Source: Istiophorus platypterus (taxonomy: Eukaryota > Chordata > Actinopteri > Istiophoriformes > Istiophoridae). Taken from it: a stretch of 64,000 bases of DNA. The DNA lies in contig CM029115.1 in the NCBI GenBank assembly GCA_016859345.1, positions 18,158,501 to 18,222,500 of the forward strand, in the 5' to 3' direction. Under the pieces are notes generated by a model that had not been told where the DNA came from, did no database searches, and saw nothing but the letters and a program-made list of their open reading frames with translations. The translations under genes were made by a program, and so were the position numbers. Of this stretch, positions 11,670 to 23,058 are shown piece by piece; positions within the stretch are counted from its first letter, which is position 1, and every line of letters starts with the position of its first letter.

Positions 11670-13827
11670 GAACATGCATACTAGACCCCAGTAATACATT
11701 GGCTGAGCTTCGCTAGCTTGGTAACGGTTATATTGTTACTGGTGTATATGTCGGCTAATATGTAACAAGAAGTTTTTGTACTAAACATGCGACAGATGCT
11801 GTATGTTTGAGGTAACCATTGCATGGTTTATCCACCACAGAGCTCTCTGCAACTGTAAAATGTACCACTTAGTACATATGCTGGTCAAAATTATTTAATA
11901 ACCACTTTTAATTGATTTACATTATGCATTTATGTTACAAAAGAATCTCTTTTTATATATTGTAATCAGACGTTTGTTAATTCTCAAAAATTCAGTATCA
12001 ATCGAGCTATAATATGGACAGTATATTCTCTCGTACTGCATATGCACAAACAGTAAAATTTTAACCATCAGTAATTCACAGAATACACCACATGGAATTG
12101 TGCATTGTTTATGCAGTAAAGTGATTGTATAAAGTGTTGTGTAACCACTGTTTTTTGATTACATACCATTGTAATTTTGATTAAAAACAGACACTCCTGG
12201 GCCTCACTGACTGTGCCTACCCCAAGGACTGCTTGTTTATCCTCTTTGTCAACAATCAAATAAAAGAAAAATGTCCATAACTGAATTGATAGCAAACATT
12301 CATGTTTGCTTTTTTTTTTTTTTTTTTTTTAAAGTTAACAAGGACAGGAGGTCCAGTGAGGGATAATAAGACACGAAGAGGGTTTCTGTTCAGCATTGTG
12401 TTGTGGCTGAATTATTGCCGGATGATGTGGGATGTATTTAACAGGCAGTCTTTTTGCGCTTTACACTCCCGCCTGACCCCTGGACCTCAGAAAAAAAAAA
12501 ATCCTGGTATGAATAAATATAATAGAGTTGCTGCTATTTCATAACAAGACAAAGTTTGGGTTTGCAGCTGATACTTTTACATATGTACACACTGGCACAC
12601 ATGGTAAATCATACTGCTGTTTGGAGAATATGAAAAGATAGGGATTTTTTTATTATTGCATGGATTTGTGCTTTCTGATTGCTACACACAACAACTGTTC
12701 TTACAAAATTGTGCACACACAGAGAGGGAGGCTGGACGAGCTGAATTTTATCCTGAGTGGTGGAGGTATGGGTGGCCTGCCCAATTACGCACCAGACTTC
12801 TACCAAGACGAGCCATGGGTGGAGTTCATTGAGGTGGATGCTGAGGGTGCAGACACCGGGGAGAAAGAGAAGAACCAAGGCTCGGACACACAGAGGCTCC
12901 TCGGACTGCCCCAGCCCGTCAGTCACCACATGAACACAGGTTGCTCCAATGCCATTAGGTACTGCACAGATTGTCCTGTAAAGACCATTTTTTCGTGCCA
13001 CCACATGACTTTGCAAATATGATTTTCACATTCCACCTGTTTCCGTCTCCCCCAGCTTCCCTGATGATGACTCGGGCAGGGCCAGCTGTTATGACCCAGA
13101 TCTGCCAGACCAAGACACCTTAATGCTGATGGCCACCCTGCTGCCAGGCCAACCCGAGGATGGAGATGGAGAAGCCTCCCTCGATGTCGCAGAGAGAACC
13201 ACACCCCCAGAGAGAGACGAGAGGCCCCTCGTCCTAACCCAAACTGCAGGGCCCCAGACTTGGGTCAACACAGACTTCTATGCCCAGGTCAGCAATGTTA
13301 TGCCCTCTGGAGGTGTTGTGCTATCACCTGGTCAGCATCTCAGAATCCAGGAGAGCACCTCAGCCCCTGAGGAGGAAACACAGAAGAAAGGAAAAGAGAG
13401 CAAAGACAGCAGGGAGACCGAGGAAAATCAACAGAAAGAGCTGCAGTTTCAGCTAATGGTGGTGGATCCTGAGGGAGGTGGCTATACCACAGAGAGCAAC
13501 GCCCGGCAGATCAGCACTCCCCCCAGCTCCCCGGTGCCTGGTGAGGGGTACCAAACCATACACTCTCAGCCAGTGGTGACCAAACCTGCAACCACAGTGG
13601 AAGATCAGTCACCTTACATTCTTCCTGACTCTCCCCAGTCCCAGCTCTTTGCCCCTGTTGCAGACTACACAGTGGTACAGGAGGTGGACAGTCAGCATAG
13701 TTTGCTCCTCAACCCCCCTCCCCGTCAATCTCCCCCTCCATGCCTGCCACAGCACCCCCTCAAGGCCCTACCTGCTATGCCTGTAGGGTACATTACCCCA
13801 GACCTGCTAGGGAACCTCTCGCCGTGA
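8734..13827 (+). CDS. ghr: Growth hormone receptor (type I-like), 5' partial
   Basis: Single-pass class I cytokine receptor that binds growth hormone (in fish possibly also somatolactin) and signals through JAK2/STAT5 at the plasma membrane. Coding exons by splice consensus and phase: 8734-8863, 9045-9214, 9899-10077, 10789-10942, 11147-11237, 11431-11500, 12723-12958, 13056-13827. They join without a frame break into about 599 residues. The signal-peptide exon is missing. Visible features, numbered from the first residue here: all six paired ectodomain cysteines plus one extra (RCKMP); FGEFS, the GHR version of WSXWS, near 193-197; a hydrophobic membrane span in exon 11147-11237; Box 1 PPVPAPKI near 248-255; a Box 2-like WVEFIEVD; and nine cytoplasmic tyrosines. 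Keeping all six cysteines and nine tyrosines fits fish GHR type I better than type II, as I recall those families. The cytoplasmic part is split by an intron (12959-13055) that mammals lack. Confidence 0.95.
11080..11120. repeat. (GAT)n microsatellite in ghr intron
   Basis: A run of about 13 GAT units that ends only about 25 bases upstream of the acceptor of the transmembrane exon (11147), so it adjoins the branch-point region. Confidence 0.95.
11548..11668. repeat. Long (TA)n tract in ghr intron
   Basis: Roughly 120 bases of nearly pure alternating TA, with a few ATGTA interruptions at the 3' end, starting 48 bases after the Box 1 exon. It is self-complementary and may be length-polymorphic and awkward to assemble. 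Confidence 0.95.
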
Positions 13828-15573
13828 AATGAAATGCCGTCGGACCTTTAGGTGTAAGGTTGATTGACCAGGAAGTCCCCTGCAGTCACAAAAGCCTGCT
13901 TCTACCTGATTCCTGCTGGAAACCAAATATCTTGTAGCACACAGTGTGGGTGAGATTGTACAGGTGTTTGTTTTCAGAGAGTGCTGAAAGGGAGACGTGA
14001 AAAGCTACAAGTCGCCTCCTCAGCTCTTTCACATCTGCTACATCAGTTAATTTGATGCAGAGGCTACCAAAAGCAAATGATAAAAATATAAACGCACAGT
14101 TTGGTTTATTTTTTTGACATCAACGCACACAACACACACAAATAACAGGCTGAAACTGTGACTGTAATGAGCCTAGCATTAAAGCATTAGCTTACTGCTA
14201 ACCTTCCTTGGATACCATTAAATCTCTGGCTAATTGTGTTGACATAGCTGAAGTCTTAATCTTACAAAGAAATGACACTGTAAGATTGACTGGGAGAAGA
14301 TAAGCACATTCTGGTCGGGTTTTTCACACCACACTGTTAAAGAAAACTTTGTTGTCATTGATACCTCTTGCTGGCAGAGGTGTTTTGCCAATCAATTTTG
14401 GCTTCATACTCATACATTTCTTATTTCATCATGTCATCTTATTAGTACTTCGCTATAGATATATTTTTACACAAAAGGCATTAACTACAGGAAAAATTCA
14501 CCCTAAAATCGAGTTGAAAACACAACTATGCAGTTATCATTAGTTATATCATTAGTAGTTACCTTGCATTCCTGGCTTCATTTTGTTTAAGGTTTTGTTG
14601 TTCATATTTTCATGACTAAGTGGCCAAACTGATTATATGATGTCATGAGATGTCCAAAAACGTCTACAGTACAAATGTACAAGCACAGAGATAAATGACC
14701 AGGACAGCAAACACCATCGACAACCAACATATACTATTACTGTCGCATTGCTTTCCTTCCTTGTGGGATGTTGAAAGGCATTTTGGAAAGTGAAGGAAAT
14801 CACCTAATGAGGTAGAAGTAGAGGCAACAAAATAAAAGGGAAATTACAACATTTTATAATCAACAAATTCTTGAATGCATTGCATATTACAGACTGATTA
14901 TACATAGGGGTTTATTTATTTTATTTTGACATGCATGCTGTACTGTGAACGTATATCACGTACAGCACTGAGAAGCAGTTCTTGTTGTAAAAAGAAAAAT
15001 TTATTCAGATTCAGTCACAGTTGGGAGCCGCTTAGTACAGATAGTGCTGTAGCAATCCACCAAGTGCCTTGCTCAAGGGCACATTGATACAGTTATTTAT
15101 CAGAAGGGAACACCCAGCAGTACAGAGGAAAATAGGTGCTGCACTGCACCTTGTAAGAGCAGTCAAGACTCACCTTTTCAACCAGCACTCACTCATAATC
15201 TGTCACTTAAAGTGAAACCTTAACTAGCGAGCTTTCTACTTGGGATCTTAAAATCTGCTCATGTCGCGTCGTTATTGCAGGGACAGCAGCTGGAGCAAGT
15301 TGAAAGACTGTGAAAGTATGTAATAGCTGTAATTAGCTAACATTTTATACTTATTATCTGCCAAGTACACCGTGTTAATGACCTGTGCCTATGATAGTGT
15401 TATGGGCTTGCCATATCTGTGCTAAGGTATGCTTACATAAATTTGTGCATTTATGCATCTCTTTGTAGTACTGCTATGTAGGTGAACTGGTGTAAAGCCT
15501 CTTTGTGCATAGATCCACTACTAAGAACCTACCTGCACATGCACTAATATAGTAACATTCATGTGCACGCACA

Positions 15574-15576
<3 letters not shown>

Positions 15577-15610
<34 letters not shown>
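15577..15610. repeat. (CA)n microsatellite
   Basis: A clean CA tract in the region downstream of ghr. Confidence 0.95.
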
Positions 15611-15613
<3 letters not shown>

Positions 15614-18600
15614 GCATTATAAATACTTGCCTTAACTGACTGATTTAATTTCGCCTTCCTAAAATTGCATTTAAAATTAGGAGCTTAACATTGTCTAAGA
15701 AAACTTTTGAATGGGTGAACATTTTTGAGGCCTTTCAACTGTAATTTGTATGTTTCCGATAATGCTCATAAAACTGACCACAACTTTCAAACCAAAAATG
15801 TTGATCGGGGCTGGTAGGGCAGAGCTCCAAGTTCTTGACTGATAGAGCAACAAATACTGTACAGAAAGCCTGAGACAGATACAGCAGGAAATAACTGTGT
15901 GTAATTAGGTACACATGTGGATTCCTAGTTACTTTGCCCCATGTTTTTACCAGAGTAAGAAATTTAGGAAATTATTTAGGCAGAATCTATTAAGTAATCA
16001 ATTATTTAGCCAAATTAGCCTGTAGTATAAGCTTGCCCTTGGTCCAATAACAGCGGAAGCTTATTATAATGGCAAAAGAGACCTTTTGTAAAGGTTTTAT
16101 GTTCCTCATATGTTTTCATGATATGAATTCTATCATTCAGACTTTGACAATATGCCTGTGACGAACAGCCGCATAGCATATAGTATAAAATAAGCTGTCA
16201 AAGCTTAGGATAACAAAGGTTGTGCGATACGCATGGTTTTGTCATACAACACAATGAATTTTCATTTCAGCAAGTCTACAAATGAGTCAGAGATGAGCGC
16301 ATCTCATAAACAAAATGTACTTCACAGTGCAAAGGAAAACACACACTCTGCCTTAGAATTATGTTGTTTTGGACTCATCCTTGAGATAAGCAAGCTAGTG
16401 ACTCAGATAGAATAGGTCTTTTGTATGAGACAATCCCATAATGAAGAGAGACAAAGCAAGAGCCATAAAATGACATTTAAAAAAGAAATGTGAATGTGAT
16501 AAATATGTGCCATTTCTTTCTTTCTCTCTCTGTATGTCTCTCTCTCTTTTTTGAAAAGAGCTCAGCGTTCTGTTGTTACTGCCTAGTGCTGATGATACCA
16601 GCAAGTCGATGCTGCAGAAATGTCTTAATATATTTGCTAGTGCTGTAAAAATACAAGTATATATATTTTTCATGTTGTTAATGTTACTAATCACAACATG
16701 TTGCTGTTTGGTACATGTATTTTTTCCTGCATTCAGCCTTACTGTGGTGGGAAGGGGTCATTCAAGAGATCACTTTATTGTGTGAAGTGTATGTGTATAA
16801 AACCTTCCAGTTGGATGATACTGATTTCTGAAAACGGTCTGTGGCCTAGGAGAGATGGGAAGGTATGATTTGGTTGAGTTATCTGTTCAGCTGGAATCAA
16901 GATGCTATACAGTCACTTAATGATGATCATCCAACCTTCAGTGTTCACAGCCATCCAAAGATCCCCGGGAGGCTCTCTATGTATATGAAGGAAGATCAGA
17001 TAATGGAAAAAAGCACTGTTAAGGTTTTTTTTTTTTTTGTCAGATGTATCGTGGTGATTTTGAATGTGTGCAAACTGGAACATTTGATGCAATTATGATA
17101 TTGAGGAAAAGTTGTTTAAGGAAAAAAGTAATCTCTGAAAGTGTTTAAATAGTGTGTTAAAGGATACTGTGAGGAAAAGGGAGACAAATTGAGAGATGCT
17201 TTTTTTTGTACAGGTGTTTACTACATTGTGTCTGCAATTTGTTTTTTGCCAGTTCACAATGAGCTCATTCTTAATGTAGTGTAAAAGTTTGCAACTGTTA
17301 TTTCAAGCTTATAAATGTCACAGACACTTTAGAGCAAGCACTTTTTACACATATATATCTGATGTTTAAAATAATATTCAGATTTTGTATCTTGGACTAA
17401 ATCTAAGTCTATGAATTACCTGTTATTATAAAAACAGCATTATGTTTTTTTATTCAGCACAATAACCAGACAATGAGGAACCTTCAATATCAATAAGCTT
17501 GAGTTTTGTTCTACAAAGTTTATGTTTATAGGATATATTTTACACTACCAGATTGATAGGATGATGTACTGTAATGGAGTATTTAATATTTGCTATAAGA
17601 TTTATGGATAGATAGAGCAGATAGATATAGTCTTTTATGAAGTCATATCAAAATATATGCAGAGTGAAATAGTTCTACTGTAACTCTACACTCTTACCTG
17701 CCTCCTGCTATGTGATTTCAGCATTTCATTACTAGTTGCATTTTGACAGGGCTGAAGTGTTTTATAAAGATGCATTTTGGCCTCCAGCTTCTTGGTTTTG
17801 TGGCAGTTCAGTGATTTTTTTTTTGTTGCTCTGTTGAGCCTGGAAATAATCATGAGTGCTGGAATTTATGCTGGTTGTTGCTCTTTATTAAACAAGGATT
17901 CTGCCAGATACTTTTCAGCTTGTTGGGGGAAATAGTTTAATTCTTGACTTGAGTACTGCAGCATATAGCTTGTTCTTATTATTGCTAAGTTCGGTGGCTC
18001 GAAGCTGTATTTCGATCCATGTGTTATTTATTTGTTTGTTCAAAGCCCATCACCCCCACCAGCCTAATCCGACCACAGTGGATGGGGCAGCATGACTAAT
18101 GTGTGCGCCATAAAACTGGAAATATTCTACATGTCGAAATTGAAAACAGCTGCACTGTGGTCACAAGTGTATTGGCTTGATAAACTGACATGACTTTTCT
18201 CTGTATTTTCATGCCTCAATCAGATTTTCAGATGCCCTTTGCCTTGGAGTCACTGTCCTTGTCTTTTGGCCGTTGTTTTTACTAAAGGCCGAGAAACGTG
18301 TTGATCTTTGATTATTTGATATTGTTCTCTTACCAGTTGAGCCTTTCTGGTGTTGTATGTCTGATCAATAAGCTCTAAACAAGTTACATATTAAATAGAT
18401 ATACTGCAACCTCATCATCTCATGCATTACTTTTGTCATAAGTTGTCTCCTACTTAAAATGTGTTTTCAGTTGTTCATGGTGATTTCCAAAAGCATCTCC
18501 ATGGGTTTCTACAAAGCTCAACAGTGGACCCATCAGTTACGCTAAACTAATCATCTAATGTTAGAGTTGAAAATGCAACGTTAAGTTAGGCAAAATAATT

Positions 18601-18659
18601 TCACAGGGCTATCAAGATCATGAGCCCATTTTGGCTTGAGAGTTTGAATGCAAATGGAT

Positions 18660-18675
18660 TTGTGTGTGTGTGTGT

Positions 18676-18727
<52 letters not shown>
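18660..18727. repeat. (TG)n microsatellite
   Basis: A TG tract of about 68 bases broken once by TC. The open frames crossing it are repeat artefacts. Confidence 0.95.
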
Positions 18728-18728
<1 letters not shown>

Positions 18729-19814
18729 TGTCTCAGAGAGAGGAAAATAGGAATTTGCTGCATGTATGTGGGGTGGTTGTAGGACGAAGAATGCATACTT
18801 GTTTGTGAGCAACACAGAGGCACTTTGTGTGTGTGAATGAGTTCACAAGTGTGTGATTCTCTCACTCTCCCTCCTTCTCGCTCTCTCTCTCTCGCTGCTG
18901 GAGTGAGTGGAGAGGAGAAACAGTTGTGCATCAGGGGGAAAGCATATTGGACAATTAAGACAGAGGCTGTGTACTGCACCGCTCTGTGTGGGGCTGATTG
19001 AATCAGAGAGACAGCCACTCACAGCTCTTCGTCTCAGGACATTGCAGGTAATTACCCATAAGTCACTGTTCCCCTGTATTGGATCTTCAGCCCAATTACG
19101 CCCACACAAGCAGTCTGCCTCGGACTCATTTATTACCTCCGGTTGCTTGTTGACCTTTTCAGACACACAGTCTGACAGGCAATTCAGTTACATTATACTG
19201 AGCAGAGGGTGTTACGCTTTAAGTCTTGAAGACAGTTTCACAGGTTTGGAAAAACATTGGCATCATTATGTAAATGTTAGCACAGAAAGATGAGCTTAAG
19301 ATGCTTTTCTTGTTGAAGGCACAACTTTTAGTGCCTCATGCATCAAAGGCAATTCTTAATACAAATAAAGACACAAAAAACACTACTATACCAACAAAAC
19401 AAATGTACAGTTTTTAACCAAAGCGAATAAAAGCTATTTTCTAAATGTGTCTCCTGTTGCTTTACAGTCCATCATCTGTATATTCAGTACAAAAAAAAGC
19501 AATGATAACAAAAAGTTATCACAGTATGCGTTGCTCATGCATATGAAAAAAAACGGATTGTTTGAACCACTGGATTTATAACTGAACGTGTCTGAACGTG
19601 TGACAGCTGGCAAAACAAAAAGACGGCTAAAATGCATGATTCTTGAAAGTGCTATATTAATTCATCAGAACCAAACAGTTGCTCAAGTTACTCATTTCAA
19701 TTGAAGAGGCAGTCTGTTTAGAGCACATTTGGGTGGAGTTGTTGGAGAATGTGGGACGCCCACAAGGGTTCAGTGAGCAGGACAAGCTCTGTCCGTATAC
19801 TCACCAGCTAGTTG

Positions 19815-20200
19815 TTGAGAGTGGGGAAGGAGTTTTCTGTGTAGGTCTTCATCGCCATCTGCTGAAAAATATGGGCAAAACGGTCTCGATTCACCTTGGC
19901 ATAAGTCTCGAAAATATCCTAAGGGAAAACAGTTTCATCTACATAGCACCATAAGGGACATAAAGACTCAAGATCTTTATTATCTCTGTCTTATTGGACT
20001 TTAATGGCATTCTGCAGGCTTCTATGAAGATCATCAGTGCATAAGTATTGAGGGTAATATGATCCCTGTGCTTTGTTGAAAGTCACGTGTCCAACTTCTC
20101 AGGCACGTGCTGGACAATGGCCAAGTACCACCGAAATTCACTCCCCCAGGACGCACTATCCACAGCAGAGCCCACAATTCTTCTTACACAGCAAATATTT
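19815..20200 (-). pseudogene. Unidentified coding-like remnant next to selenop 3' end
   Basis: Read on the minus strand, this stretch has protein-like text broken by a frame change and stops. Around 20180-20085 one frame reads GSAVDSASWGSEFRWYLAIV and continues to ...PEKLDT. A frame shift then gives TFNKAQGSYYPQYLCTDD and LHRSLQNAIKVQ before a TAA. The same frame resumes after a TAG at an acceptor-like CCCTTAG near 19908 with DIFETYAKVNRDRFAHIFQQ, ending in TAG near 19815. I do not recognise the protein. It could be a dead gene or retrocopy, a mobile-element ORF, or a chance opening; the opposite strand is also fairly open near 20070-20210. It lies just beyond the selenop poly(A) signal. Confidence 0.3.
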
Positions 20201-20309
20201 GAACTTTTCAAATTAGGTACAACTTACTATAAATATTCATTGTCAACCTTTCTGTTTGAACGCTCTGACCAGAAACGGACACACAAACTAAAAAAGCAAA
20301 TCAACCATC

Positions 20310-20315
20310 TTTATT
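20310..20315 (-). terminator. selenop: selenop poly(A) signal
   Basis: AATAAA on the minus strand, about 36 bases past the base of the second SECIS element and followed by a T-rich stretch. It would give a 3' UTR of about 1.1 kb holding both SECIS elements. Confidence 0.6.
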
Positions 20316-20350
20316 CAACTTTCATTTTCCATGTGTGACAACCTTGACAC

Positions 20351-20429
20351 AATACAGTCCTCTGTGCAAGCATCAGGTCTCATGGCTGTTATCTTCCCAC
20401 AGAAACCATCATTCAGTACAGAGTGTATT
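20351..20429 (-). promoter_or_regulatory. selenop: SECIS element 2 of selenop
   Basis: RNA hairpin that recruits SBP2 and the Sec-specific elongation factor so UGA is read as selenocysteine. Lower helix: AATACACTCTGT (from 20429) pairs with ACAGAG...TGTATT (ending 20351), with a 3-base bulge. Core: ATGA at 20412-20409 opposite TGA at 20375-20373. Upper helix: GGTTTC-T-GTGG pairs with CCAT-GAGACC. The apical loop carries an AA about 13 bases after ATGA. It is the distal of two SECIS elements, as expected for selenoprotein P. Confidence 0.85.
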
Positions 20430-21051
20430 CCAACAGTCAGTAAGTCTTTTATTCACTCTTATTTTATCTCTGCCTTTTCCTAAACCTTGTATTACTGCCT
20501 TGTATTTCTTTATAAACAAGCCTAAAGTAAGAATGTGCAATTTGCAACCTACATTGGAAATCAGGCAAATGCAAACAGGAAATACAGGGCTGCCATATGC
20601 TCAACATTAAAATGTGCATTTTGGAAGTGGAGAATAATGATACCTGAGGAACATTTAAGCTTGTGGACAAGACAAAAAGAAAGCCATTCATGGTAGTTAC
20701 TGCCATTGTATATGCTCAATATGATGCACTATAGATAAACCCATCCCTGGTATATATTTTTTAGCTTTGCTTTTACATGTTTTCAGGTTTACATATTTAT
20801 TTATTTTTCTAAATTGGGTTTCCCCCAAAAAACTATCACATTAACCATAACTTTCTTCAAAGATTTCTAGTAATAACCCAATTCACAGAGTTTGATGTAC
20901 TGTTATAGTATCTTCTCTTGTTCTTCTTAGTCATAAATTTTTGCTGTATTAGCAGATTCTGAAGCATTTTTTTGTTTTGTCAAATATCCTCACCTACTGC
21001 ATTTTGAATTTTTTTTTAGTGCTTATCATATCCCTAAACCTATCTCTCCTC

Positions 21052-21125
21052 TCTCTCCAGCCGGACCTCACACAGACGCCACTAGAGCATAGTTTCTGCG
21101 CCTGGTTTCATAAAGGATGGAGAGA
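21052..21125 (-). promoter_or_regulatory. selenop: SECIS element 1 of selenop
   Basis: Selenocysteine insertion element about 260 bases after the stop codon. Lower helix: TCTCTCCA (21125-21118) pairs perfectly with TGGAGAGA (21059-21052). Core: ATGA at 21111-21108 opposite TGAG at 21070-21067. Upper helix: CAGGCGC pairs with GCGTCTG (one G-U pair). The apical AAA lies at 21095-21093, 12 bases after ATGA, the usual spacing. In selenoprotein P the proximal SECIS is thought to drive decoding of the many C-terminal UGAs. Confidence 0.85.
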
Positions 21126-21384
21126 GCAAAATGGAGAAGGCAATTTATGAATATGACAACCACATACACCCCTGAGAAAGGATGAGAACAACCCGCTGAC
21201 AGACTTACAGGGACACTGTATCATCATCAGTGTGATGTTGTCCTCCACCTGTTCATCTATCCCAACATTCATGCTGTCAGCGACTGCCCCGCCCTTTTCC
21301 CAGAGTAATACTTGTTGGTAAAACGAGCACTGGGCCCTGGTGTCGCCAGCTGATGTTAATGTGGGGCTAATAATCAGAGCCATC

Positions 21385-23058
21385 TTACAGCTGCTCTCAT
21401 CCTCATCTTGCAACACCAGGGGGTCAGGCTCATTGGACTGATTGAGGCTGTTCTCAGTCAGCGGGCGGCGAGCGTCACTGTCAGGTCTCCCTAACATTGT
21501 TGGCTTCATCGCCTATCAGCCCGTGTCACTGTCAGGAGGCGGGCAACGCCTCATCACAGTGTCACAGACCAACCGGCTGCTCGCTCCCTGCACTGCTAAA
21601 CAGCCTGCGTCAGTGTCAGCATCAGCTGACCTTAGGAGAGGCTTCGTTGTCAGAGCCTGTCATCCACTGTCAGCTGTGCTTTGACTTTCACCTCGGCCTC
21701 TGTGGTATTCAAGGCCTCACGGGGGCTCCATGGGCCTCCTGCAACATCTGGTGCATGTGCACTGCTTGCTGTATCTGGCCTAAATCTGCATGTTGCTGAC
21801 TTTGAAGTACCCCACCATCTTGCTCATGCCCTTGTGGTCTAAGATCTTGCTGGCTTTGGTCATGGCCATGGCCAGTGCCGGTGCCATCATGATCTCTATG
21901 GTGATGACCATGGTTCTGATCACTGCCATGGCCACGGGGATGAAAACCATGGTTATCCCCATGGTGGCCGTGATGGTGACCATGCCCGTGATCATGACCG
22001 TGACCATGTCCCACATCTTCCCCTGCAGCTGGGGGACCAACTGCATCAGGCGTTGCATCTGCATTTCCTTTGCACTCCTCTGGGATCTCAGTGTTCTGTG
22101 GAAAAAACCAGAGAGGAGAAATGCAAACAGGGCCAAAAGAGATTATGGAGCCTGAGCTCATTTTTGATTAAATGTGTAACCAACACTTTATCTGAATTCT
22201 TTTGTGTGTTAAAAATAGTATATATACATGCAGTTATGTAAGGTCCATACCTCATGTGTGCAGTCCCCACATATGCGTTTGCAGTAGGCATCTTTGATTG
22301 CCCCCTCAACATGACCTTGTCCGAGGATGGAGTATGGGAGTGAAATGTGATGGGTGAGACGGCCACACCTGATGGCAAGGAGATAGAAAAGCCTGGTGAG
22401 GTTAAATATGCCTGCCAACTTTAACAGTCTAAATAAATCAAGAGAAAAAGGAAAATTAAAAAAAAATCTGTTCTTGATATCCCCTGCAAAATGTGAACAC
22501 GCTATCCACCACAGGTAACAAACCTGTCATAAATGAGAAAGTCATCTTTCTCGCCGCTCAGTGTCTGCCAGACATCAGGCTGTTGCTCGTCCTGTTTGTA
22601 CAGGTTGATGTTCATAGACAGTTTCTGCGCCAGCATGGAGTGCAGACGCTGTGCTTGCACCCCCTGGTGGTTAACGACCATGTAGATCACATCCCTTAAA
22701 CCCTGACTCTCCAGTTTCTGGCGCAGGCCATCCATTCTGCTCGGAGAATAGCAATCATAGACCACGAGTTTAAAGATCAGTTTTCTTCATCTCTTGAATG
22801 AACAAAACAACAAGAGGTCAAGGTGGACACCGGCTAACACATGATTGGCACATACCTGGAAGCCTGCACCACACAGAACAGTCAGCTGGCCTGTAAAAGT
22901 GCCACCACTGTCACCTTGCCCATGGCTGCCTTCATTGGCTCGACCTCCCCTATCCTCCAGGGTGGCGGCAGCTGACAGCGAGGCCCATCCCCATCACTCT
23001 CTGCTCCGCCCCCATGGAGAAGGCAGAGAGTGAGGAGGAGATTGAGGCATGCCCACAT
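21385..23058 (-). CDS. selenop: Selenoprotein P, 17 selenocysteines
   Basis: Secreted plasma selenium carrier, made mainly in liver and taken up by LRP8/LRP2-type receptors; the N-terminal domain is a thioredoxin-like oxidoreductase. Coding exons (minus strand): 23058-22856, 22736-22524, 22368-22251, 22095-21385; all phases join. The product is 414 residues: signal peptide [14 protein letters not shown], Sec59 in a U-L-F-C redox motif, a conserved core ([18 protein letters not shown]), a His-rich segment at about 208-257 with some 20 His, then a tail with Sec at 307, 314, 320, 336, 338, 340, 356, 366, 368, 383, 385, 392, 400, 402, 409 and 411. The stop is TAA at 21387-21385. All 17 UGAs lie in one continuous frame after splicing. 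Two SECIS elements follow in the 3' UTR. Zebrafish Selenop also has 17 Sec, as I recall. Ordinary ORF calling splits this gene at the UGAs. Confidence 0.96.

Larger units (their letters stand above)
13828..19700. other. ghr 3' UTR and intergenic region
   Basis: The ghr 3' UTR starts after the TGA at 13825-13827. A candidate AATAAA lies at 14831-14836, but fish ghr transcripts can be longer and I cannot fix the end. The rest is AT-rich with short microsatellites (CA at 15577-15610; TG at 18660-18727) and a CT-rich patch near 18860-18895. I found no coding exons. In particular I saw nothing like Ccdc152, which sits between GHR and SELENOP in mammals. Confidence 0.6.

Noticed and set aside
16395..19293. 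Possible Ccdc152 between ghr and selenop, as in mammals
   Set aside because: No coiled-coil-coding exon could be found on either strand in 14-20 kb.
21108..21509. 133-codon minus-strand frame and overlapping plus-strand frames (21442-21799) in the selenop tail
   Set aside because: They are alternative frames of the UGA-rich last exon and 3' UTR of selenop. The Sec-containing frame explains the sequence and continues from conserved exons.
21780..22155. Met/Ile/Val-rich frames on both strands around 21.8-22.1 kb
   Set aside because: Shadows of the His-rich codon run of selenop (CAT/CAC/GGT) read in other frames; not transmembrane proteins.
22811..22825. 15-base match CAAGAGGTCAAGGTG shared between a selenop intron and 26581
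   Set aside because: A few shared 15-mers are expected by chance in 64 kb, so this is not evidence of a regulatory pair.
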